64,000 nucleotides of DNA from Bradysia coprophila. Lineage: Eukaryota > Arthropoda > Insecta > Diptera > Sciaridae. The DNA lies in the NCBI RefSeq assembly GCF_014529535.1, contig NW_023503608.1:2976001-3040000 (forward strand). Direction: 5' to 3'. The notes below the pieces were generated by a model that did no database searches, was not told the origin of the DNA, and was given only the letters and a program-made list of their open reading frames with translations. Both the position numbers and the translations under genes were made by a program. Shown one piece after another: positions 34,939 to 48,030 of this stretch. Positions within the stretch are counted from its first letter, which is position 1. Every line of letters begins with the position of its first letter.

Positions 34939-37900
34939 ATGGAAACCAATCAAAGACCAAGATCAAATGCGAGTGTTACATTACCAATTAATGGAAAAAG
35001 TACAACTGCATTTGTGTCATCGCTTGTTATTAAGCTGATTGCCGTTAGTGTCATTTACGGTGCTGGTTATATGAATTGGTCGATTGCATGGTTAATTACG
35101 CCAATAGTTTTATCAGAAACTCGCGAATATTTGACCGATCCAAGGAATGTTGTTCGACGGAAAATCGCTAGATTATCAGCGAGTGAAACAGAGAAGAAAA
35201 CCATTCTTGCATGTGTGAAAGACTTGCCATCATGGGTAATTCAATAACTGTGAAGCTATTTGCAATGTGTAAACAATGAATTGATTTGAATTCGTAGGTT
35301 TATTTCCCGGATTTCGAACGCTGCGAATGGATCAATCAAGTATGTGCTAACGTTTTTTTTTCGGTGATGCGCTTGAATGTCAGGGTCATTCCAAACTCCT
35401 TTTCTTTGGGGGATATCTATAAATCTAGTCAGCTCCTTCAGGGGGAGGGGGTATAGCGAAAAAAGGACACTGGTGTTGAAAATATTTTGAGAAAAGTTGA
35501 AGAAAATTACGACATGGGAAGGATCAAAAAAGCGTCGAAAATGGCTGACGTGTTTTATGGATGCCACCTTATGTATAGGTTACGTTCGAACGATCTATTT
35601 TTAATAAAAACCGGTTTAAACATTAGAGGATTTCATAATATGTGTTGCGATGAACCACCAAATCAAGATAATAAACAAGGTTTCGCTTTCGAACGATATC
35701 AACGTTACATTCAGCACATAGGGTACAGTTTTGGTTGCATTAATGTATTAATTGGCGTGTTGGAATTCACTTTGAACCAGATAACATATAGTAGTGCTCT
35801 ATGTCTGCTTAGCTTGGAGAAAGATACATTAGAAATTAGGAAAACCGCGTATCATGCGTTATCCATCTCACAATCTTCATATATACGTATCGTTGCATAC
35901 ACACACGGAATTTTGAAAACCGACACATTTTCTGTTTCTGAGTCTTACTTGAGTTTCTGATTTCTCCATTTAACACATTCAAAATAATTGCGGCTTGTCA
36001 ACTTTCGGCACCCTGGACTTTACTTAACTAGTCGTGGAATGCCTCCAAATAAATTTCTAAAAATCTAGAATTCAGTTTTGGATTTTTAGAAATTTATTTG
36101 GAGGCTTTCCTCGCCGTTTAAGTAAAGTCCAGGGTGTCGAAAGTTGAAAAGCCGCATAAGTATCCAAAACTATTCTATCCGGATTATTCAGGTCCTAAAA
36201 CCCATGAATACAATTTTTTTTCGCTCAATTACGTTAATTAGTATTTTAAATCAGCAGTTCAAATTTTTTGAAATCGTCGACGTCATAATTTTCATTTACT
36301 ATTAGTTGTTTACATCAGAACATGATTTGTTAATATTTTCGTTTTTTTATGTTAGTATACGTAAATAATCGAACAACTAGTGACGTCACAGGTGTTTTAT
36401 CAGAGTATGAGTGTATGATTATATATAAACGATCGCACTAGTCTGACGTCAGACTTTCCTCATAATAGTATGCAAGGATTTTTGATCCGTGGTTTGTATA
36501 CTATTTTTCTTCCTGGAGTACCAAAGTCACATTCCGAACAAAACATAACAACAAAACTGAACAACATACCGGTGCAAAAGCATTCCATATTAATGCCGAA
36601 AGTAATCCGTATGAATGCCTAAAGAAGTCCGTTCCGTGTGCATGTATTCTCACAAATGTCGAAAAATAAGCAATCTGTAGGAATGCCGAAAGACATCCGA
36701 ATGAATGCCGAAAGCAGTCCGTATGAATGCTGAAAGCAATCCTTATGAATGCATTGTCACAAAACACTAAAAACATTACATTCGCGTACATACAACAACT
36801 TGACACATTTGGGAAAGAATAAAGATAGGATCGAAAATGACATAAGCGGGAATGAAAATTGAGAGAAAATAGTAGGGGAGAATGTTGCTCTTTCGGTACT
36901 AAATTTGGTGAGTGAATGTGACGGTTTTGGTACTACAGGAAGAAAAATAATTTTCTTAACTAATAAAAAAAAAACGAAGGGATATTTTGATAATAAAATG
37001 AAAGCAAAATAAAATGATCGAGTCTGGTTTTTGACAATTGAATTTCAATTGTTAAAAACCAGAGTCGATCATTTTACAATTGAATTTCAATTGTCAAAAA
37101 CCAGAGTCGATCATTTTATTTTGCTTTTACCTTATGTAATGGTAAATGTTGTTTATTTTTACATCAAATTTCATTCAAAAATGGTTTAAAGTGATTTCAT
37201 GATTTTGAATGATTAACATAAATTCTGGGCCATAATTATCATCTTTCCGTGCATCCATTTGATGTGAGAAAATTTTCTGTAAATAAGCGCAAGAAAAATG
37301 TGCATAGAAAATTTGTTAATGTTTTGCATTGGAGAGGTGATTATGTCCGGGATTGCAAAAAACATAGTGCGGGAAAGTACCTTCATACCTGTCTTGGTAT
37401 TTAAATAACTATTTTGCAATTCCGGGGTCATCCTCATCTTTTCTACTATGAGACTTTGCCGAATAAACCAATTCCAAGGCTACAATTTATTTTGATGTTC
37501 GATAGCTCGTAAAACACTTGTGTCCGAATAAGGTACTTGGGAGACTCACTCGAGTCAACGGGTGGAAGTCAAAAAGTTGTTGTATTCCTTAGTACCTAAA
37601 TTTTTTTCAAAATTGTTGGTAGTCTGGACTTACCCCGCGCTCGCTTACTAGCGGACGGGCATGATATACTAGATTTCAAAATTCCGTGTGTGTAAATTTC
37701 GACTCGACTGATTTTGGTCAAAAAAAATGCCAGTGTAGTGTGTCTTAGTTTTTAAAGTCTTATCGCTCGGCCGGTATTAGTCCCATTAAATGATCAATTG
37801 CTTTACAGAAGTTCTGAGGTCATGCGCCACTCACTGGCATTTTGATTAACCAAAATCGGTCGAGGTGAAATTTAATAATTTGTTGTCAAGCTTGTACTTG

Positions 37901-40900
37901 ATAAACGCAGTATACGCCGTCTTTGGGTTAAAATAATTTAAAATTAATTAAAACTATTTTAGGTCAGAGTCAATCCACTTTATTTATTTTAAATTGCATA
38001 TCCAGTTATTGTCAAAGTATATCGAGTATATATTAGGGTGTTTCGATTTCAATTTTTATTTTTAGTGATTGCGTATTCCGACCTACCAAATTTTTTTTAG
38101 AAGTCAAAATAAACTTGCACCGCTGCCTTTTCAAAAATTTTCGAGCTAAACGAGGTAGCTCGATTGTGGGTCCGAACCAAAAAAAAATCTACAGATGCTT
38201 TTGCTGAGCTTTTACTCTGTACGGCATCTAGAGGGTCTACTAGAACATAAAAAAATAAAAATAAAAAAATGATTTACCGTCGTTTTCGTATAGTACCAAG
38301 TTTCACCGAGGTGCAATTTTCAAGAATTTTATAAGTGAAAAAGTCATCTCTTCTGGGTGAATTTTTTTCAAGCTATTGTTGTGATTGCTCATTTTGTAGG
38401 TATTTCAACAGCGCATCCAGCAAACGTACAGTTTCGATAGGTAAATTTAAATATTTTTTGGTTTTGCTATTGGAAGCACAAAAATGGGTCATTTTTTCGA
38501 GTATGGAGACAATTAACATTTTAAATACCGTGAGTAAATGAAAAATTTTGACAGAAATTTGAATATTATTCATCGTTTAAAAGCTGAAAATAGTAAAACT
38601 TAGTTTTTTAAGAGAAGCCAATTTGTTATATTTTCGAAAACACGCGAAAAAATGCCTCATTTTTGTGCCTTCCAACAGCGAAGCCAAAAAATATTTTAAT
38701 GGGGGACTGAAGTTTCAATAATTTCGATAGACAACATAATTCTAAGCAGAAAATTATTCTACACTATCGTAAAATTATAAACATTTATATTCTTAATTAA
38801 TTGTTTTCTGATTTTCAAAGATCAGTCAAACATAAAAAAGACTATACGTCTATATATGCCTCTCTTTTCTTATCATGCCATTTTTTCTCATTTCTCTCAC
38901 GAAAAAGGTTTGCTTTTGGGTTGAATTTGGGTCGAAGTTGTAATTGAAATATAAATTAAAAGTATAAAACTTGAAAATTCGGCAATAGTGTAAAACATTT
39001 TTTTGTTTACAATAACATTCTTAATCGAAATACAAAAAATGTCAAAAGTTCAACGTCGCATTTACATATCGAACCTGTACGTGTACGTTTGCTGGATGCG
39101 GTATTGAAATACCGTTTAGCTCGAAAATTTAAAAAGAAGCGGCGGTGCAAGTTGACTTAAAAAAACGAGCCATCAGAACAGTCGGAGCGTTTGCTGCGAC
39201 TGAGCCCCGTACAAACCCGTATATCTATTGCGTACGTGACCCTAGTGCGTCTGTCACCCTACTTTGACCGTAAGCCTATGCGCCGGTTAAAGTTGTTAAA
39301 GTAAAATTATTATGTAATGTGTACATCTTAGAAATTGCGCATAGCGCAATTACGAAGCCCCGTACGACGTTCCTTTCAAATAAAACAAAACTTTCAAATA
39401 GCCCTAAAATTTTAATTTATTGAGTATAAATACACATAGGCCTAGTATCGGCCTCAGTCCGAGGATCCAAATTTATTTTTTTTTCAACTACATTCTATTC
39501 GGCCTTTGATTACCTTCCAAATGAAACAAAAAATACGAAAAACGTATGAAATTTGCTCGAGTTATATGTAAAATACACATAGGGCCCTAGTAGCGGCCTT
39601 AGTCCGAGGACCCAAATTTAATTTTTTTTCAACAACATTCTATTCGGCCTTTGATTACCTTCCAAATGAAACAAAAATTACGAAAAACGGATGAAATTTG
39701 CTCGAGTTATATGTAAAATACACATAGGGCCCTAGTAACGGCCTTAGTCCAAGGACCCAAATTTATTTTTTTTTTCAACAACATTCTATTCGGTGTTCGA
39801 TTATCTTTCAAATGAAACAAAAATTACGAAAAACGGATGAAATTTACTCGAGTTGTATGTAAAATACACATAGGGCCCTAGTAGCGGCCTTAGTCCGAGG
39901 ACCCAAATTTAATTTTTTTTCAACAACATTCTATTCGGTGTTCGATTATCTTTCAAATGAAACAAAAATTACGAAAAACGGATGAAATTTACTCGAGTTC
40001 AATGTAAAATACACATAGGGCCCTAATAGTGGCCTTAGTCCAAGGACCCAAATTTAATTTTTTTTCAACAACTTTCTATTCGGCGTTCGATTACCTTCCA
40101 AATGACACAAAAATTACGAAAAACGAATGAAATTTACTCGAGTTCTATGTAAAATACACATAGGGCCCTAGTAGTGGCCTTAGTCCAAGGACCCAAATTT
40201 AATTTTGTTTTCAACAACTTTCTATTCGGCGTTCGATTACCTTCCAAATGACACAAAAATTACGAAAAACGAATGAAATTTACTCGAGTTGTATGTAAAA
40301 TACACATAGGGCCCTAGTAGCGGCCTTAGTCCGAGGACCCAAATTTAATTTTTTTTCAACAACATTCTATTCGGCCTTTGATTACCTTCCAAATGAAACA
40401 AAAATTACGAAAAACGGATGAAATTTGCTCGAGTTATATGTAAAATACACATAGGGCCCTAGTAGCGGCCTTAGTCCAAGGTCCCAAATTTATTTTTTTT
40501 TTCAACAACATTCTATTCGGTGTTCGATTATCTTTCAAATGAAACAAAAATTACGAAAAACGGATGAAATTTGCTCGAGTTATATGTAAAATACACATAG
40601 GGCCCTAGTAGCTTTTCACTTCTAAGGCCCTAACTCACGGTCCACTCACCCGATTTTAAAAAACTTTTTTTTCCTAGATTGGTATTGACAATACCTATCA
40701 TTTGCCGTGTCATTTACATTTCCATCGTTTATTTTGCCATAAATATCACCAAAAGACCTTAAATCACTTAGGTGGCCCTAACTCACGAAGGGCCGACCCG
40801 AATATGCCCATCTTCGAACTTAGCCTCACTATTTTGACTATCTTTCAGGGAAAAAAAAAATTTTTGAAATCGGATTTGATTTACTCAAGATATCGACGTG

Positions 40901-43900
40901 ACGGACAGACGGACAGACGGACCAAATTTTTATTGCGGATTCGTCATCTATGAACATAGGCAAACACTTTGCCCTTACCGTCTGCTTCGAATTCCATCAA
41001 TTACACACGGCATCGTAATCCTATAAGCCCCTTCGTACTTCGTACGGGGCTAAAAACTTTTTGCTGATTATTATTGCTGGTGCCATGGTGAATCGCGGTA
41101 GGTCGGAATCCGGAATCACTAAAAATTGAAATCGACTCACCCTAGTATATATGAAATTAAAGGAATACCAGTAATGAAAACGTTACCAGAGCATTTGTAG
41201 AAAGCCCGAACATTTTTGTTCGTTGGAAAAATTATTATGCCCCTGATTGCAAAAAATATCACGATAGGTATTTTCTGCGCACGTTGTCTTATCAATCTCG
41301 ACATGTATTGCGAAAAAATCACCTTTATACCAACTTTATAATAACCATTTCATTTGTAGATTTTGCAACAAATGTGGCCATTCGTTGACGAACACTTTTC
41401 CAATAAACTGATAAAAGACAAACTGGAGCCGAAAATTCGTAAGGCACTGTCCAAAATGAAATTAAATGGCTTCGAATTCGACCGTAACCATATTTTATTG
41501 GGAAGAACACCGATTCGTGTTGGCGGTATTAAAGTTCATGATATGAATACGGCACGCGATGAAATCATTTTAGATGTTGATCTTATATTCGCAAGTGAAT
41601 GTAGCATTAATTTCCGCCTTGGCGGAATACCAGCTGCGTTGAATGACTTCGAAATCTATGGAAAAATTCGAGTAATTTTGAAACCGCTTGTATCTAAGGC
41701 TCCGTTTATCGGTGGTATACAGGTATTTTTCTTAAATGCGCCTGATATTGACTTTGATTTGGCTGGACCGGCTGAGATATCAAATATTCCCGGTTTGAGA
41801 GACATCTTACGTCGGATTATCGCAAAGAAAATTGCTAAGAAAATGGTTTCACCCAACAAGTTTGCGAAGAAATTGATTAAAGACGTTTCAGCATCGACTG
41901 TTAAAGTGAATGAACCGGAAGTAAGTCCATGAAATCTTTGTATGAACATGACCGATTTGGCTATTCATATGTTTGTTTGTCAGGGTTGCGTAAGAGTTCA
42001 CGTTTTCGAAGCCAGAAATTTGATCAAACAAGACATCACACTATTGGGCGGTAAATCGGATCCGTATGTTGTTATCGCAATTGGAGCACATCAATTCCGC
42101 ACTCGGACAATACACGACAATTTGAATCCAGTTTGGGATTATTGGTGTGAGGTATGATGGGAGAATCGAAACCTAAAACCTCTTGGTAAATACGCTTCTA
42201 GTTTGGCTATATGCGAGGCTATTTGTCCGCTAAGTTTTCTCATGAAAATTGGAAGTGAGTAAGCTTCTTTCTCATAATGATAAATTTCATTGAGGTCGCA
42301 ACTAGATTCGGAATCTTGCAATTTCCACCCGTAATTAGCTTCTAAACTGAGGGAGATGAGGGAAACGAAGGATATGTTACATAGATTTGACAATTTTTTT
42401 TCCGTTTTGCCATGAGCGGCTGAATTGTAATAGTCGCACCACTTTAAGCCTAAGTTTGAGAATTTTGCCAATATTCAATTTTTCATAGGTCTTAACGCAA
42501 CCTTTCAAATAAACCTAATCGGACCATTTTTAGATTAAGTTTGACAAATTACTTAACATATCATTCGTTTCCCGCCGCCCTCAGTAAGAGTATTTTCACT
42601 CAAGAATACCTTTAAACAGTACCGAATTGACAGATAGGGCGGAAGAGTGATACTAAACATTTCAGTATTGTGGTTCGCCTCACTCTTCCGCTCTATCTGC
42701 CAGTCCGTGACTGCCCTTAAACCCTTTTATGCACTGACAGAACACCCAATACGATACCGAACTGACAACATATCATTTCCATTTGCGTAAAGAGAGATTT
42801 CATCAAGCAAGTGTTATTAATGACAGCTGCCAAATAGGGTACTATTTTGTATGAAATTGTATCCCCACTCTTTTTACAGTGTAAAATTTTGTATGGAGCA
42901 CTGTCAAGTTTCCGTACCCTATATTCAGTACGACTCATGACTCACGAACTAAAAGCTACACAGTCTGTGTTTATAGTTCGTTATGAGAAGCACTTTTTAA
43001 CCAGCTATAAACACTAAAACTTTGTGGCTACTAGTTCGTAAGTCATGACCACATTATTGCATTACATCCATTTAATCTCGGTCGAACGCAACATTAAACA
43101 CAATTTTCGTTATGTCTCAGGCTTTAATCGATTCGACATCCGAAAGGACAATCAAATTTCATTTATTTGATTGGGACCGATCAGATAGCGACGATCCACT
43201 TGGCAGGTACTTATGTAATTACAGAACCGAGTTACATTTGGAAGTAAACAATTTACTTTTTCTGATTTTAGTGCAACAGTTGATCTGAATGAGGTTTTCA
43301 AGACTGGAATATTAGACACTGTAATTATATCTCCAATATAGAGTCGAAACCTACTTTAAAAAAAATTACTTTCATTTAGTGGTTAACACTGAAGGGAGTG
43401 GAACACGGGGAGTTACACGTACGTTTCGCTTGGTATGAGCTCTCATCGTCATCGTATGACCTGGCAGCAGTAAGTTGGATCACTTGAATGCATAACTTGA
43501 AATGTAAACTTTTTGTAAAATAAAAATTCTTCCAAAATCAGGCTCTTGCTGAAACGAAAAATTTGGGACTGACCAGTCTAAGCAGTGCAGCATTGTGCGT
43601 GTACGTTGATTCAGCTATTGATTTGCCTCACATTCACTCGGACGACAAACCGAATGCGTTTGCTAAAGTCTGTGTTTCCAATCAGGAACGTCTCACTTCA
43701 GTTAAAAAATGGACTGACACACCTATCTGGGAGCAGGGCTTCACGTTTCTGGTAGCAAATCCAGAACTCGATTGTGTGAAAATTCGCATTATTGGACAGA
43801 CATCAAACAAGAAAGACGGCGAAACTATCGGCCAATTCATACATAGCATCAGTGATTTGCTGTTGCAAACTGATCTGAGGATTGCGTTACAAGAATTCCC

Positions 43901-44670
43901 GTTACAAAAATCTGGAACAACATCCAAAGTCAAATTATCGATGACTTTAAAGATTTTGAAACAGTCCGGAACGCAATCACTTCCACCAATGTTTGCAGCA
44001 CATCGTGCTCGAACGCCTAGTATTCAGGCACAATCGTCACATGATAGTTCATCATCGGAAGAAAAAATTGTGGAAGAAAGGGTCCTGCTAAAAAGTATGC
44101 GTCAATTGAGTGCGGACAATTCTATGGGCTTGGGCAGTATAAAACTCACTTTATATTATAGCTCCAAATATCACATACTGAACGTAACGGTTCATAAAGT
44201 CATGTGAGTATGACTGTAAACTGTCGGACTTTAGGCGTCCATAACCATTTTCATTATTTCCTACTTGCAGAAATGTGCCTATCAAAGATCAATCGGATCT
44301 CCCAGATCCGTATGTTATTCTTCACCTGTTGCCGAAACGAGTAAAGGATAACAAACGTAAAACGGTTGTCGTGAAAAATTCTTGTGATCCTGTCTACGAG
44401 GCCACATTTGAATATGGGTCAATTTCTCCGAATGAACTAAAAACAGCAGAGCTTGAAGTGACTGTGAAAACTAAGATGACATTTTTGAGTGGCGGAAGCG
44501 TCACAATCGGAATGGTAATGGAAATTAAATGCGCTCTTCTACACTTTGGACATTTCGTAAACTTTCTTTCAATTTTCATATAGGTGAGAATTTGTTTAAT
44601 TGACAAAGACATCACCGAAAAAGAGTCAACTGAATTTTACGATCTCATGCGAGAAGTTAAACTTGGATAA
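34939..44670 (+). CDS. Esyt2: Extended synaptotagmin-like protein (10 exons)
   Basis: Exons are 34939-35235, 35298-35339, 41360-41920, 41984-42151, 43121-43206, 43272-43320, 43380-43469, 43542-44203, 44271-44514 and 44584-44670; the joined frame is 761 residues. Residues about 24-58 form the membrane hairpin anchoring E-Syts in the ER. An SMP lipid-transfer domain spans about 90-290 (ILQQMWPFVDEHF, GGIQVFF). C2A starts at GCVRVHVFEARNL and has acidic loop residues (GGKSDPY, DWDRSDSDD) fitting calcium binding. C2B (about 440-540) lacks them (DDKPNAFAK). C2C ends the protein with basic KRVKDNKRK. The family tethers ER to plasma membrane and transfers glycerolipids. Intron 2 is about 6 kb and full of repeats; the symbol follows the Drosophila orthologue. 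Confidence 0.92.
35990..36155. repeat. Foldback element in Esyt2 intron 2
   Basis: GCGGCTTGTCAACTTTCGGC, then ACCCTGGACTTTACTTAA, is repeated inverted at 36118-36155; TCCAAATAAATTTCTAAAAA in the middle is also mirrored. The element is nearly all arm. Confidence 0.75.
36590..36755. repeat. Minisatellite of about 22-bp units
   Basis: Variants of GAATGCCGAAAGCAGTCCGT with a two-base spacer recur about six times. One interruption lies around 36640-36690. The minus-strand frame across it is a by-product. Confidence 0.65.
37011..37118. repeat. Palindrome with an extra half copy
   Basis: AAATGATCGAGTCTGGTTTT, TGACAATTGAA is mirrored as TTCAATTGTTAAAAACCAGA, GTCGATCATTTT; the second half then repeats directly (ATTTCAATTGTCAAAAACCA). 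The structure looks like an aborted or unequal copy of one arm. Confidence 0.7.
38034..41144. mobile_element. Composite hAT-like element carrying a satellite array
   Basis: The termini are inverted: TAGGGTGTTTCGATTTCAAT at the left, and at the right the complement of TAGGGTGAGTCGATTTCAAT. A perfect 8-bp duplication GTATATAT flanks it (38026-38033 and 41145-41152). Both ends continue with ATTCCGACCTACC. A further inverted pair (38112-38155 and 39113-39158, ACTTGCACCGC) suggests a nested smaller element. A second component bounded by GCCCCGTAC (39192) and GTACGGGGC (41044) contains the 145-bp repeats. No transposase frame is present. It lies wholly in Esyt2 intron 2. Confidence 0.8.
39425..40615. 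repeat. Tandem array of eight 145-bp units
   Basis: The landmark ACACATAGGGCCCTAGTAG starts near 39432, 39575, 39720, 39866, 40011, 40156, 40301, 40446 and 40591, i.e. every 143-146 bp. Each unit also contains GGCCTTAGTCC, CAACATTCTATTCGG and TTACGAAAAACGGATGAAAT. Units differ by a few bases (TAGCGG or TAGTGG; GCCTTTGATT or GTGTTCGATT), with variants shared by non-adjacent units. Confidence 0.92.
42628..42702. repeat. Hairpin repeat in Esyt2 intron 4
   Basis: TGACAGATAGGGCGGAAGAG and its inverted partner CTCTTCCGCTCTATCTGCCA form arms of about 23 bp. Confidence 0.6.
42826..42935 (+). repeat. Dispersed repeat, copy 2 (ACAGCTGCCAAA family)
   Basis: This copy matches 28134-28245 in the order of its conserved blocks and contains AGGGTAC and GTACCCT as short inverted arms. 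Confidence 0.5.
42934..43050. repeat. Hairpin repeat ending at CATGACT
   Basis: TCATGACTCACGAACTAAAA, GCTACACA is mirrored as TGTGGCTACTAGTTCGTAAG, TCATGA. It lies 70 bp before exon 5 of the Esyt2-like gene. Confidence 0.6.
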
Positions 44671-45164
44671 ATCTCAAATCAAGACCACGCTTTCGCATAT
44701 ATTTTGAATTAATAGGACCATTACTGCCACTGGCTTAGCTTCCAATAAACTTATTAATCTCGCTAAAACTGTAAGCCGCGACAACAGAGAATTTTCGTGG
44801 TGCTAATCTGCCGTGTTTAGCCAAAACAATTTTTCGCAGTTGTAAGTTAGCTTTAACAAGCTTTGTAGGGATTTGGAGAGCTTTGAGCGTCTTTTGGATT
44901 CCATTAGAAAAATTTCCCATTGAAATAAAAAAAAGCTTGCAGCTCTCTCAAACGATTATGAAGCTCATGTACCTAATATTGTAATAATTGCAGCACAAGA
45001 ATATACATTGGAAGTTACGTTATTCAATAGAGTTTTTCGCTTTGACAACTACACATCCTTGAAATTGAACACAATGGAGCACTCCATCCTGAAACGGTTT
45101 ACATTTGCAGCTGTTTTTAGCTCCAATCCAAGTCTTTGATCTCTAGCACTTCCTTTTTAATTGG

Positions 45165-45640
45165 CATGGCCATACGGGATACCGCGAAAAAAAGTCGTCA
45201 TACTTTTTCGACACCAAATTCCAAGGTCCACGATGCCGCATGATGGCAACTGTAATACGTAGTTTCCTACATTCGGGTCAAACGTAGAATGTAATGACAA
45301 TAAATGGGTGTATGAGCACAGATGGTATGAGACCGTAAATATGTTGCAGTTCGGTGACACAGTTGGTGTGGCTGCGGTACCTAACGGTGGGATAATGGCG
45401 ACAATCAAATAGCATTTTCGCGCGGTAATCGTGGATTCATGATTTTCAATGGACAATACCGGGTTGACTTAAATGTTCACATATCCACCGGAAATCTAGT
45501 TCGTTTAAAAATTGATTTATTGTCTGCAAGGAAAATCATTTGTTTTTGAACAATCTTAATTGGACAAATTGAGACAAATTTACTTGAGACATCAGTCGGT
45601 ATAGAATGTCTACAACATCCATAGTTACCACTAAAAAAAC
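45165..45640 (+). pseudogene. Alpha-amylase pseudogene (last exon and 3' flank)
   Basis: GCATGGCCATACGGGATACC starts a stretch closely matching exon 3 of the amylase at 29998, preserving the last intron junction (TTGGCATGG). It has small insertions (CGAAAAAAAGTCGTC), stop-producing changes (ACGTAGAATG) and frameshifts. About 180 bp before the stop codon are deleted. The 3' flank then continues in register (ATTTGTTTTTGAACAATC, CAGTCGGTATA). The signal peptide and the whole catalytic barrel are absent. It lies between Esyt2 and TMEM231. No product is expected. The spacer 44671-45160 holds nothing else recognisable. Confidence 0.9.
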
Positions 45641-45696
45641 TTCATTTATTTACTTGATGGATGGACATGTTACTCTTTACAACCGTTAAAGCTTCG

Positions 45697-46794
45697 CTAA
45701 TATATCTTTTTCCACGGTATAATTTCCCAAGCTCTGAAAATCTGTCGACTGAATAAATAAAGTTTCAATTTGTTGAAACAAAAAACGAAAACCACCAGCA
45801 CGGCCAAGTACTCCGTCCAAAAAAACATCAGCTTTTGCCAAAACGTTGCGTGAAACCGAGTTCTCATTTCGCCGATATCGACACATAAGTTGATCCTGAT
45901 TTTGTCGTCACTGCTGCGGTCCCAAATTGAGTTGGTCTTTTCGAATTTAATGAAACCAACATTTCTGGTCAGTTTTTCGGAAATTGATGTCATTTCGTAG
46001 TCTTTAATGTTCGTACTGTTGCTGGGAATCAATTCGAAATAGAAATTGGACTTAACGTTTCGCATGAAGTACGGACAGTAAAATGAGGCCTTTTGTTCCA
46101 ATTTCAATTTTCCTTCGTATGTTATGTGGCCGGATTGAAAATTTGGCGGTAATTGTTCTTTAGAAAAAATTACGGCTGATGGGATATGCAGTTTGCAATG
46201 GTGGTTCTGTGGTAAATATAATGCTTTGTGTCAACAAACGGAATATCGAACAATATTAGTAACAAACCTTGATGTGAGCGTCGAGTTCCAGAAATATATT
46301 CAAATATGTTAATGGTTCTGGCAATGCGGCGTATGTAAATTGGAGATGCAATCGATCCGCAATATTGTTGTGATCAAAGTCTTCCTTCCAGAACTTAAAA
46401 CAGAATTACCTCACCGTAATTTGAGGATTAGCAAACCACTTACCTTGACTGTACTACGTTTCTGCCAGGTTTCGGTAATTTCATTAAAATGTCCATAAGA
46501 ACTAATCACAGCCAATGAGGAACTGCCATCCACAGCACCGGTATAATCACTATTGTCAACACTTGATGGACCATGTTCTCCCATTAAAATGTATTTGTAC
46601 TGAAACGATACGCTCGGTTGTTCGTAAAATATTTTTGGTTGATACCACAGATCGTTGCTGATGTGAATTATCAGGTAAATCGGAGCGACAACGATAAAAA
46701 CAGTTGATAAAAATACGAACAGTGCAGCGCAAGAACATATTGAGTTTTTGTAGGTCGTGTTTACAGAAGTGGAATACAAAGTTAATATTTTCAT
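45697..46794 (-). CDS. TMEM231: Transmembrane protein 231 (ciliary transition zone)
   Basis: Exons are 46794-46444, 46393-46268 and 46206-45697, joining to 328 residues, near the length of animal TMEM231. One membrane segment lies at about 20-45 (CAALFVFLSTVFIVVAPIYL), a second near 290 (FFWTEYLAVLVVFVFCF); the extracellular part between them has scattered cysteines. Typical positions are visible: YEQPSVSFQYKYIL after the first segment, and FWQKLMFFWTEYLA, with FNKLKLYLFSRQI, at the end. TMEM231 belongs to the B9/MKS complex that gates the base of cilia; in insects this matters in sensory neurons and sperm. The start has no in-frame competitor. Spacing to the amylase pseudogene downstream is about 60 bp. 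Confidence 0.85.
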
Positions 46795-47066
46795 TATTTA
46801 AGATGATGGTAAGAACTACACCCGAAATGGTAGAATGTGAAGAAACCTTAATTTGCGTAATTCAAACGTAGTCTAGTAAACAATAATATTCACATGAAAT
46901 TGTTTGGTAGTGCTGTTACTAAGGAGTCACTATGGTAACCAATATCGGTTGATTGCGTGGAGTGTGTGAAACATAACAATATCATACTCGATGTAGAGTA
47001 TACTGACTATAAGCATATGTTTAATTAAAATGTATCAATGTGAGGACAATATCACATTTTTTTGTG

Positions 47067-48030
47067 TCCTAGATAGAGGAAACTGTTAAATAATCGAAGA
47101 GAAGGTTTTATTGCATCGATCACATACAATTTTAAGGCGTTTACATTATACGAAGAGTGTTAAGTTAAGCTGAGTACTTTGAGCACCTATTAGCGAGGTT
47201 TTATGCTTGCTTCCCAAAAGTAATATATTCCAATGATTTTTTTGTTCGTTTTTCGACTATATTAAGACTTGGTGCACAGCACTGATCCTAGCATGAACAT
47301 GTAAAATATTCGAAGGCCGATAAGGTCACAAAGGGCACTGCGATAGCGATTCTTTTGTAAAGGTGGATGACTTGAACGAATAATGCGAGAACCAATTCAT
47401 TACTCTATTAAGCACCTAACTTTCGTCAGAGGGTCAGAGCATATTTTCTTTGCATACTTCGTGGCATGATTAAGTCATGTTAAGCCGGTTTTACTGGATT
47501 TTAGTTTACTTTTGATGATATCTTTCCACCAGAATTTATTTTCTAAAATGTACGACCGCAAAAACGACCACGAATGTGTCAGAACAGAAAATAGATTTGT
47601 TTGTTGCAGTTTGACCAGCTCTGAGAAAACTAAAGAGTTTATGAAAATTTAGCTAGGTATCGATTCCTCTTTAATAAGGTCTCTAAAAAAATACAATTTC
47701 TGTTTCAGAAGCGAGCTTTTTCGCTATAGAAAATCTTCCAATAGAAACAGCCTAAGATATTACAACATTAACACCAAAATCAATACCGTTTTATCATAAA
47801 CTGCAACAAGTTACTCTTTGTTTTCTCTGAATAATTTATTATTAAATTGATTGTTTTATTTACCAAAAACAACAAAATTACTTTTTATTTCAGGTCACTA
47901 CCATTTCTATCGGAGTTTATATGAATAAATAAATTTCTTAACAGATTTAAGCATAAATTTGACTGTTGCCCGATTATTACGTGACTATCGAACAGCTAAG
48001 AATTTAAATAAATTATTATAAAATAAATGT
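47067..48030. repeat. Duplicated amylase downstream flank, copy 2
   Basis: Blocks matching 31308-31460 and 33187-33245 occur in the same order. Weaker similarity may go on to about 48210 (GAAATGTTACACATTTTCATTG). The CCGATTAT site at 47973 is present once, without the hAT element found in copy 1. From 48360 to 49450 and from 49690 to 50460 no gene is visible. Confidence 0.7.

Noticed and set aside
39425..40615. CRISPR-like regular repeats
   Set aside because: Units are 145 bp tandem monomers without unique spacers, in an intron of an animal gene.
45157..45456. 99-residue minus-strand ORF
   Set aside because: It is antisense to the amylase pseudogene and has no coding support.
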